A stretch of DNA of 13,169 bases from JBBILU01 sp037444775 (GTDB lineage Bacteria > Patescibacteriota > Gracilibacteria > BD1-5 > UBA6164). A program made the translations under genes and the position numbers. The first letter of the stretch is position 1. Each line of letters begins with the position of its first letter. The notes under the pieces were generated by a model. That model made no database searches. It was not told the origin of the DNA and saw only the letters and a list, made by a program, of their open reading frames with translations. Shown here in pieces: positions 7,627-13,169 of the stretch. The stretch is from positions 1 through 13,169 of the forward strand of contig JBBILU010000030.1 of assembly GCA_037444775.1 (NCBI GenBank), written 5' to 3'.

Positions 7627-9120
7627 ATGTTAAAAAAGGTTGCAAGTAACACAATTGCTCAAATTTTTTCAAAAATTTCTACTGCCATAATTTCTATTTT
7701 TCTTATAAGTATTTTGACAAATTATTTAAGTCAAGAACTTTTTTGAATTTATTCTAAAATTTATAATTATTTGTGAATTTTTGCTTTTTTGGCTGATTTA
7801 TGACTTTATACAATAATGGTCAGAGAAATTTCAGCTTGAAAAGAAAACAAAGAAAAAATAGTTTGAAATGTCTTGACTTTGAGATTATTTTTATGAATTA
7901 TAATAACTTTTTTAGCTTTGATAATAGCTTATTTTATTCCTTCGTATTCTTCTAAGTTACAATTAATAGTTATATTTATAGCTTCTATTTTTACTATTTT
8001 TTCCCTTCTAAATTCTAGCATTTTAGCACTTATGCAATCCGAACTAAAGATGGAATTCTCTTTATTTTCAGTTGTTGCCTGAAAATTAGTAAATTTATGA
8101 ATAATAATTTGTATAGTTTATTTATTTTTTAAAAGTCCAAACTCTTTAGAAATACCTTTTATTTGGATTTTCATAGCTTGAACTATCTGAATTATAGTAA
8201 ATACTTTTCTCAATTTTTTGTATGCAAAAAAAATATGTTCTATAAAATTTTTATTTGATTATAAATATATAAAACATATTTTCAAAATTTCTTTGCCTTA
8301 TTGAATAGCACTTTTTTTAAGTATGGTTTATTTCAAAGTTGATGTTATAATAATTTCAATTATTGAGCCTGAGAATTTGGCTAATTTAAGCATTGCATTA
8401 TATAGTTTACCTATGAAAATAGTTGAAGTTCTTATGGTTGTTTGAGTATTTTATTTGAATTCAATTTTACCAAGATTAAGTTTTTTATTCAAAAATAAAT
8501 CTGTAAAAAATAATTTAGAAATTGATAAATTATTAAATATTTCTTTTAAAGTTCTTTTTTCTTTTTGAATCTTGCTTTTCACAATTTGAACTCTTTTTTC
8601 AGAACATATTATCAGAATAATAGCTAATGATTCCTATTTAAATCCAATAAATTCTTTTAATAACTATAATTCTGTTGATGCATTTTTTATAGTGTTACTT
8701 ATAGTAGTTTTTTATTTTATTTCTTCGCTTTTTATTTATGTTTTTATCTGAGCAGAAAAACAAAGTATTATGCTAAAAATAAATATTTTTATAACTATTT
8801 TTAATATTATTTGAAATATTTTGATAATTCCTCATTATTCTTTTATAGGTTCTTGAATTATAACATTAATAAGCCAAATAATATTATTTTTTAGCACTTA
8901 TTATTTCTCTAGAAAAATTTATCCTTTCAAAATTCCAATTATATTTGTAAGCAAATTAATTTTTTTATCTTCTATAATTTACTTTTTATTTGAATATATT
9001 TTAAATAGTTTTTCAATTTGACTTTATTTAGATTTAATTATTTATTCATCTATTATTTTATTTATTTACTTTTTATTTTTATTTTTTGAATTCAAAAAAT
9101 TAAAAACTTTTTGTAATTAA
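7627..9120 (+). CDS. Polysaccharide flippase, Wzx/RfbX-type (MOP superfamily)
   Basis: The 497-residue polytopic membrane protein is predicted to flip lipid-linked oligosaccharides across the cytoplasmic membrane for cell-surface polysaccharide. It begins LKKVASNTIAQIFSKISTAI, the family-typical first helix, followed by LTNYLSQELFGIYSKIYNY (the 'YLG-x-x-x-FG-x-Y' region) and GLYTIMVREIS (the typical T-x-x-REIS/A motif). About 12-14 hydrophobic segments follow in pairs, including KISLPYGIALFLSMVYFKVDVIIIS (LP...KVD), a hallmark of this family, and PRLSFLFK near the middle. The C-terminus is Phe/Lys-rich (FFEFKKLKTF). No glycosyltransferase gene is in the window to identify the substrate. Its last 21 bp overlap the convergent prepilin gene. 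ATG 7627 has no Shine-Dalgarno. Confidence 0.9.
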
Positions 9121-9651
9121 TCAATTTACTGAATTTATTTCTATAGTTTGAATATCATCTTTAAATTTTATATTTAGTTTCATTTTTTTTGAAGTATAAC
9201 AATTTGTTCCTCAGCTAAAAGCAAAATTACCTCATGTAAAAATTATTTTTCAACTTCATGAATTTATATTTTCAACTACAGAGTTATCTAACTTTAGACA
9301 ATCTATAGATTCTATTTTAGCAAAATTTTCAAAATCAAAACTTAAATTATTTTCTTTAATATAAACTCAAGTTGAATAAAAAGTTGATAAATTTCAAGAG
9401 TCTCAAACAAGCATTTCAACTTTCCAATTTTTAGCTTGTTCTAACTTAGTTCAAACTCATCTTCAAATCAATGAATTATTCCTCACAGTTTCTATATTTG
9501 AAACAATTTTATTTGTAAAAATCTTTGCTTTTTGAGAGTCACTTATTTGGTTGAAGTTTATCCTTGAAGATGCAAAAAGTACAATTCCGACAATTGTTAT
9601 TACAACTAATAATTCAATCAATGTAAAGGCCCCGTTTACTAACTTTTTCAT
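9100..9651 (-). CDS. Type IV prepilin / pseudopilin (class III signal peptide)
   Basis: The 183-residue frame begins MKKLVNGAFTLIELLVVIT, a short basic leader followed by the prepilin cleavage region and a hydrophobic N-terminal helix with Glu at +5. The residue before Phe is Ala (NGA-FTLIE), where Gly is usual, a variant that prepilin peptidases can accept. The globular part has Gly-rich (TGA) turns, such as GKIIFTGGNFAFSGGTN, and two Cys (about residues 133 and 162) that could form the C-terminal disulfide loop of pilins. The start at 9649-9651 is set by the leader length; an open frame extends upstream to 9837 but would place the leader inside a long extension. It is probably served by PilC encoded at 1906-3045. 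The last 21 bp overlap the flippase gene. Confidence 0.88.
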
Positions 9652-9660
9652 AAAAAAATT

Positions 9661-9688
9661 TTGTAAAAAACTAAAAAATATATAGAAT
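9661..9688 (+). promoter_or_regulatory. Putative promoter of the LPXTG surface protein gene
   Basis: TTGTAA (9661-9666) and TAGAAT (9683-9688) are spaced 16 bp; the leader would be about 60 nt. An AAGGAA at about 9715 is too far from the ATG (9755) to be its ribosome binding site. Confidence 0.25.
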
Positions 9689-9754
9689 AAGTCCGTTCCA
9701 ATATATTTAAAAAAAAGGAATTTCAAATATTTTATTATTAAATAATCTTGTTTT

Positions 9755-10690
9755 ATGAAAAAAACTTTGAGAATTATAGCTTTACTAAGCTTTTTATTTA
9801 TTTTTTGATTAAGTGTTTTCGCAGGAAATTCTTTCACGAAAGCTCCAGAATTGAAAAAAGCAACAACAAATTCACTTGAAGTGAATTGGGAAAAAATTGA
9901 TTGAGCTTTATGATATTATATTTATTATTGAACAAAATCTTCAACAGATTGAAAATATGAGTTTGAATGAAATGATATAATTGACTGAACTTGAACTACA
10001 TTAAATTCATTAAAACCAAATACTAAGTATTTTGTACAAATTTCTGCTGTTAATGAAGATGCTGAAGAATTTTCTAAAACAACAGAAACAAGTTTTACAA
10101 CATCAAATTGAACTGGAAATAGTTGAAATGATGCACTTAGATTAGAAAATATAAAAGTTAATTCAATAAATGAATTACAAATAAAATTTAACTTACCTGT
10201 TAGTAAGGATTGAAATTCAGTTTTCAAAATAATTTCTAAAAAAGATTCTAAAGAAATACAAGTTGATTCTAAACAAGTTTCTTCTGATATTGTAGTTCTA
10301 AAATTAAAAGATAATTTAGAATATAATACAGAATATGATTTAACAGTAGTTACACTAACTTCTGAAAGTGGAAAAAATATTGAATCTTGAGTATATTGAG
10401 CTTCAAAATTCATTGTTCCAACAAAAGAAAATTTAACTGTTCCAGTTTCTGAAAAAAATATTGAATTAAATTCTGCAGTAGAAAAAAATATTGAATTAAA
10501 TTCTGGAAGTGATGCTTCATGAAGTTTAGCTTGAACAATAGTAAAACTAGATAATGAAAATTCCATAGAAAAAACAGCTGAAAAAGTAGAAAAATTACCA
10601 AATACTTGACCTGAAGCATTTTTTATATTTTTTCTAGCAATGTTATTGTCAATTCTAATATTTATGATAAAAAGAAAAAAAATTAGCTAA
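9755..10690 (+). CDS. Fn3/Ig-like cell-surface protein with LPNTG sorting signal
   Basis: This is a 311-residue exported protein. It has a signal peptide, KKTLRIIALLSFLFIFGLSVFAG, with a likely cut after VFA. A fibronectin type III domain follows (about residues 28-117: KAPELKKATTNSLEVNWEKIDGA...YYIYYGTKS...LNSLKPNTKYFVQISAVNE). Next is an Ig-like (Big_5-type) domain (about 128-224: LENIKVNSINELQIKFNLPVS...LEYNTEYDLTVVTL). Then comes a short direct repeat, EKNIELNSAVEKNIELNSG, and a linker. The C-terminus is a classic sortase signal, LPNTG at 281-285, then a hydrophobic helix and KRKK. Sortase would attach it to the wall or an equivalent envelope polymer. No sortase gene is in the window. Probably adhesive. 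Divergent from the prepilin gene. Confidence 0.9.
10451..10505 (+). repeat. Two-copy 30-bp tandem repeat inside the LPNTG protein gene
   Basis: The unit GAAAAAAATATTGAATTAAA plus TTCTG occurs at 10451-10475 and again at 10481-10505; 25 identical bases recur with a 30-bp period, giving the peptide EKNIELNS twice, ten residues apart. It lies between the Ig-like domain and the sorting signal. An exact repeat like this may vary in copy number between strains. Confidence 0.85.
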
Positions 10691-10740
10691 AAATACACTT
10701 CAAAGCCTTAACCAAAATTTTTCACAAAAAATCAAAATTA

Positions 10741-10773
10741 AAAAAAGAGTTTTTATATCAAAACTCTTTTTTC
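10741..10773. terminator. Bidirectional terminator between the LPNTG and LemA-like genes
   Basis: The perfect 13-bp stem AAAAAAGAGTTTT (10741-10753) and AAAACTCTTTTTT (10760-10772) has a 6-nt loop, with T-runs in both directions. The stop codon of the convergent LemA-like gene (10753-10755) lies in the stem/loop border. Confidence 0.85.
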
Positions 10774-11265
10774 TATAGGGAGTAAAAATCAAATAATTGT
10801 CATATTTTTCATATCAATGAATTTATTAAACTTTTTTAATTCTAACTTATATGAATCCAGTGAATTTCATATTTCTGAGCTTTTATTAATTATTAATTCT
10901 CTTAAGTATATGAATTTCCCTTCTTTTATTAATTTTGGATGTTTATTACAAATTTTAAAAATAAAGTTTAATTCATGATGTATTTGTTTTTTTGTTTCTA
11001 ATAATCTAAAAAATTCTACTTCATTTATTTCTTCAGAGAATTCTATTTTTCTAAGTTTTAAAATCTCTTTAAAAACTTCATCATGCTTAGTTATAAAATC
11101 TTTAGAAACTTCAAAAATAGATGGTATCAATCAACTTCTTTCAAGAAAATGTAGTTTTATTTTATATTCCAATTTTTTTATCTTTTTTTCAAAATTAAGA
11201 ATAAATATATAAAATGAGAAAATAAGTAAGAAAATAGTAGTTATTGTTATCCATAAAAAAATCAT
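10753..11265 (-). CDS. LemA-like membrane-anchored coiled-coil protein
   Basis: The 170-residue frame with TGA=Gly starts MIFLWITITTIFLLIFSFYIF, a single N-terminal membrane segment. Then comes a mostly helical body. KIKLHFLERSGLIPSIFEVSKDFITKHDEVFKEILKLRK fits the LemA pattern (LKRRxdLIPNLVexVKxYaxHE...R) and HELNFIFKICNKHPKLIKEGKFIYLRE fits its second helix (lxaLfalaEaYPdLKanenFlxLqxEL). The remaining helix includes GNSLDSYKLELKKFNKFI. LemA proteins are membrane proteins of uncertain function, with an extracytoplasmic helical bundle. The family assignment rests on pattern only. The stop lies inside the terminator stem shared with the convergent surface protein gene. ATG 11263-11265 was chosen because it directly precedes the membrane segment. 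Confidence 0.7.
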
Positions 11266-11342
11266 ATATGTGAAATTAAGAATTAATTAAGACTTCTTCA
11301 TAATAACATAGTTTATTAAAAAATACAAAATTTTTAATAAAC

Positions 11343-11372
11343 TTGAAAAAAAATTTTTTTTCGTAATATATA
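11343..11372 (+). promoter_or_regulatory. Putative promoter of the tRNA-Arg gene
   Basis: TTGAAA (11343-11348) and TATATA (11367-11372) are spaced 18 bp, putting the start near 11379, a few bases before the mature tRNA 5' end (11386). The rest of 11266-11385 shows no gene. Confidence 0.4.
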
Positions 11373-11385
11373 AACACTTTCTAAA

Positions 11386-11461
11386 GCTCCCATAGCTCAG
11401 AGGAAGAGCACAAGGCCGCGGACCTTGGTTTGCGTGGGTTCGAGTCCTGCTGGGAGTACCA
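11386..11461 (+). tRNA. tRNA-Arg (anticodon GCG by position), CCA encoded
   Basis: This is a 76-nt cloverleaf. The acceptor stem GCTCCCA pairs with TGGGAGT (first pair G-U). D arm GCTC/GAGC has loop AGAGGAA, anticodon stem CAAGG/CCTTG has loop CCGCGGA, the variable region has 6 nt, T stem GTGGG/CCTGC has loop TTCGAGT, then A73 and CCA. Anticodon 11418-11420 is GCG, reading CGC and CGU as Arg. A20, C35 and A73 agree with bacterial tRNA-Arg identity. Two oddities are seen: position 33 is C rather than the near-universal U, and the wobble base is G, where most bacteria have A (inosine). Confidence 0.85.
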
Positions 11462-11480
11462 TAAATATTGATTTTTTTTT

Positions 11481-11518
11481 AACAACAACTTTTTTTAAAA
11501 AAAGTTGTTGTTTTTTTT
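11481..11518 (+). terminator. Rho-independent terminator of the tRNA-Arg gene
   Basis: The perfect 16-bp inverted repeat AACAACAACTTTTTTT (11481-11496) with AAAAAAAGTTGTTGTT (11497-11512) is followed by six more T. It starts 20 nt after the tRNA 3' end. Confidence 0.85.
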
Positions 11519-11545
11519 GAAAAATAAAAAAATTTATGCTAATAT
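11517..11545 (+). promoter_or_regulatory. Putative promoter of the VTC-domain gene
   Basis: TTGAAA (11517-11522) and TAATAT (11540-11545) have the ideal 17-bp spacing. The start would be near 11552, giving a leader of about 25 nt. The -35 box abuts the tRNA terminator T-run. Confidence 0.5.
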
Positions 11546-11576
11546 TATTATGTAATATTTATTTAATCATAATTAT

Positions 11577-12362
11577 ATGAAAGACATTATATCAAAAGAG
11601 TTAGAAGTTTTTAGCACCATAAACTTGGAGCAATTAAATGCTTATGCTAGTTTATTAGATAGAATGGATAAAAAATATCTACTAACAAAATTTCAATTAA
11701 AAGAAATTATAACTGAATTAAAAGAAAAGTTTTATATTCTTCAAATATGAGAAAAAAAGATTTTTTCATATGATAATATTTATATGGATACAGAAGATTA
11801 TAAATTTTATAATGATCATCAATCTAGAAAGAAAAATAGAATAAAAGTTAGAACTAGACTTTATGAAGATTCTGATTTGGCTTTTTTTGAATTCAAACAA
11901 AAAAAAGGTTGAGTTACTAGAAAATTTAGATATGAATTTCCAGTAACTGAACATTGAATAATGACGAAATGAAAAACAAGATTCTTTGAGTGAGTTTATA
12001 AGAGTTTTTACCCTCTTGATGAAGTTCCTCAAATTTTTCCATCAATAAAAACAAAATATAAGAGAATAACTTTAGTTTCAAAAGATTCTTCAGAAAGGGT
12101 TACGATAGATTTTGATATAAAAGTTTCTGATTTAAGAAATAAATGAAAAGAAAAAGTTGATTTAAAGGATTTAGTAATAATAGAATCTAAATCAATGTCT
12201 GAAAGTGCTTTTATTACAGATTTAATGATTGATAAATGATTTAATAGAGCTAGATCTTGCAGTAAATATAGTCTTTGAATTATCTATTCTAAACTCACTG
12301 AAAAATTTGATACTTTTAAAGAAACTATAGATGAAATTGAAAAAATAAAAAAATGATTCTAG
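11577..12362 (+). CDS. VTC-domain protein (putative polyphosphate polymerase)
   Basis: The 261-residue product matches the VTC domain, a triphosphate-tunnel fold whose eukaryotic member Vtc4 makes polyphosphate from ATP. Motifs in order are DRMDKKYLLTKFQL (residues 28-41, the R..KY tunnel strand), YDNIYMDTEDYKFYNDHQ (family YFDT...Y..H), then NRIKVRTRLY (Lys90, Arg92, Arg94) and FFEFKQKKGG (Glu105, Lys107), basic residues that would line the tunnel. Further on are KYKRITLV, ERVTIDFDIKV and VIIESKS (catalytic-type Glu), and KYSLGIIY near the end. Bacterial VTC genes often sit beside CotH or DUF4956 genes; none is seen here. ATG 11577 follows a good promoter. Activity is inferred from the family only. 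Confidence 0.85.
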
Positions 12363-12363
12363 A

Positions 12364-12397
12364 CCTAATCCTACCATCTCCTTAGAGGAAAGAAAGG
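12364..12397 (+). repeat. Degenerate copy of the recG palindromic repeat element
   Basis: This stretch begins 2 bp after the VTC stop. CCTACCATCTCCTTAGAGGA aligns to copy 2 of the recG element (read on the recG strand) with 26 of 34 bases identical by my hand alignment, but the hairpin arms are eroded. It is noncoding here. Confidence 0.6.
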
Positions 12398-12419
12398 AAA
12401 GTTTTTTAAGTAAAAAGTT

Positions 12420-12447
12420 TTGACTAATTATAAATTTTTACTAAAAT
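12420..12447 (+). promoter_or_regulatory. Putative promoter of the peroxiredoxin gene
   Basis: TTGACT (12420-12425) and TAAAAT (12442-12447) are spaced 16 bp; the start would be near 12453, inside the left arm of the hairpin at 12450-12478. No obvious OxyR- or PerR-like operator was recognised. Confidence 0.4.
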
Positions 12448-12449
12448 GC

Positions 12450-12487
12450 AACTATATGAGAATAATTCTCGTATAGTTTATTTTTTA
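12450..12487 (+). terminator. Hairpin with T-run: VTC gene terminator or peroxiredoxin leader hairpin
   Basis: AACTATATGAGAA (12450-12462) pairs with TTCTCGTATAGTT (12466-12478), 13 bp with one G-U pair and a 3-nt loop, followed by TATTTTTTT. This is a normal terminator for the VTC gene. Because a promoter-like pair lies just upstream, it could instead form the 5' end of the peroxiredoxin mRNA. Confidence 0.65.
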
Positions 12488-12499
12488 AAAAAATTAATT

Positions 12500-13111
12500 A
12501 TGTACGATTTAGATGAAATGCCAAGTTTGGCAAAAATTGATACCCTAGCTCCTGTTTGGGAAATGCCTTATTATGATGCTGGAAAAGACACAGATTGAAC
12601 AACTTGAAGTAATGACCTAAAAGGAAAATGGTATGTTTTGTTTTATTATCCTGCTGATTTTACATTTGTTTGTCCAACAGAATTAAAAGATATTGCAGAT
12701 GCTAAAAAACAATTTGATGAAATGTGAGTTGAAATGTTACCTGTTTCAACTGATACAATTTTTACTCACAAAGGTTGGGTAAAAGCTGAAGGATTATTAA
12801 AAAATTTTCCATACAAAATGTTAGCAGATCACAATTGAGAAATTGCAGATTTATATAATATTCTTAACACCAAAAGTCACCTAGCATGAAGATGAACTTT
12901 TATTGTAGATCCAGATTGAATTTTAAGATGAATAGAAGTTACTTCTTGAGCTCAAGGAAGAAATTCTGAAGAGCTTATCAGAAAAATAGAATCTTTACAA
13001 TTTATGAGAGCTAATCCAAGTGCAGCTTGTCCAGCTAAATGGAAAAAATGAGCTAAAACTTTAAATCCATGAATGGATTTAGTTTGAAAAGTTGAAGAGG
13101 CTTTAAATTAA
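12500..13111 (+). CDS. 2-Cys peroxiredoxin, AhpC/Prx1 type
   Basis: It reduces H2O2, organic peroxides and probably peroxynitrite with cytoplasmic thiols. The 203-residue product has the AhpC/Prx1 architecture. The peroxidatic motif YYPADFTFVCPTEL has Pro51, Thr55 and Cys58, the catalytic Arg is Arg131 in LAGRGTFIVDPDG, and the resolving Cys177 is in ANPSAACPAKW. The C-terminal GKVEEAL tail follows. The segment VSTDTIFTHKGWVKAE matches the family's VS-x-D-x-x-x-x-H-x-x-W. Ten or more Gly are TGA. The electron donor is not evident; the nearby thioredoxin-like protein (4568-4921) is a conceivable but unproven partner. ATG 12500 has no Shine-Dalgarno. Single-gene transcription unit closed by its own terminator. 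Confidence 0.95.
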
Positions 13112-13124
13112 GAAAATACTATTA

Positions 13125-13160
13125 AAAAGTATAACGAGAATTTTTCGTTATACTTTTTTT
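13125..13160 (+). terminator. Rho-independent terminator of the peroxiredoxin gene
   Basis: The perfect 13-bp stem AAAAGTATAACGA (13125-13137) and TCGTTATACTTTT (13145-13157) has a 7-nt loop, then a T-run, beginning 13 nt after the stop codon. Confidence 0.85.
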
Positions 13161-13169
13161 AATTTTCAT

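Noticed and set aside
9652..9837. N-terminal extension of the prepilin up to 9837
   Set aside because: It would put about 60 extra residues before the KKLVNGAFTLIE leader and would overlap the divergent LPNTG gene start; the short leader from 9651 is typical.
10451..10505. CRISPR-like repeat
   Set aside because: Only two units in a 30-bp direct tandem inside a coding gene, without spacers of unique sequence or cas genes.
9925..10566. A 213-codon open frame on the minus strand opposite the LPNTG gene
   Set aside because: Its Ser/Phe/Leu-rich product mirrors the Glu/Asn/Lys-rich sense gene, has no recognisable motif, and the opposite strand carries a full domain structure.
11386..11461. A tRNA on the minus strand
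   Set aside because: The T-loop TTCGAGT, A73 and encoded CCA are correctly placed only on the + strand.
1..13169. Widespread pseudogenes or frameshifts, as the many TGA interruptions suggest under the standard code
   Set aside because: TGA replaces Gly at conserved motif positions in many unrelated genes, while TAA and TAG end the frames; a code change explains all cases at once.
1..13169. TGA read as Trp (table 4, Mycoplasma-like) or as selenocysteine
   Set aside because: Trp or Sec at the GDVGTGKT, GTGGGF and GKTGMGKST positions would destroy nucleotide- or SAM-binding loops; Gly fits every one.

Overview
The window is an AT-rich segment (only the tRNA and a short repeat element are visibly GC-rich) from an organism that reads TGA as glycine, translation table 25. 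With standard decoding almost every gene breaks into fragments. With TGA as Gly, thirteen long reading frames open and their family motifs become intact: RecG GDVGTGKT, RsmG GTGGGF and the secretion-type ATPase Walker A GKTGMGKST all need Gly at TGA. This code is known from the Candidate Phyla Radiation groups Gracilibacteria (BD1-5) and Absconditabacteria (SR1). A CGG codon in the Hsp20 gene sits where related proteins carry Trp, which leans towards the Absconditabacteria side, where CGA/CGG to Trp has been reported. That last step is inference.

Layout, left to right. 1-1094 (-): 5' part of recG, carrying two in-frame palindromic repeat insertions. 1217-1909 (+): rsmG. 1906-3045 (-): pilC/gspF type IV pilus inner-membrane protein, whose stop overlaps the rsmG stop. 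3152-4532 (+): hsp20, a small membrane protein and a secreted six-cysteine protein, probably one operon, closed by a perfect bidirectional terminator. 7444-4568 (-): a large HerA/VirD4-type ATPase followed by a thioredoxin-like protein. 7627-9120 (+): Wzx-type flippase. 9100-9651 (-): type IV prepilin, overlapping the flippase by 21 bp. 9755-10690 (+): Fn3/Ig-like surface protein with an LPNTG sorting signal. 10753-11265 (-): LemA-like protein. 11386-11461 (+): tRNA-Arg(GCG). 11577-12362 (+): VTC-domain protein, followed by a third, degenerate copy of the recG repeat. 12500-13111 (+): AhpC-type 2-Cys peroxiredoxin and its terminator.

Much of the content concerns the cell surface: pilus assembly (PilC, prepilin), flippase, a sortase-type surface protein, a membrane-anchored pumping ATPase and a secreted Cys-rich protein. 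That fits a small, host-attached CPR lifestyle. The rest is housekeeping or stress response (RecG, RsmG, Hsp20, thioredoxin-like protein, peroxiredoxin). Several genes have sigma70-like promoters (TTGAAA/TTGACT with TATAAT variants). None of the complete genes has a recognisable Shine-Dalgarno sequence. No intergenic gap exceeds 300 bp; gaps are short, AT-rich and mostly explained by promoters and terminators.
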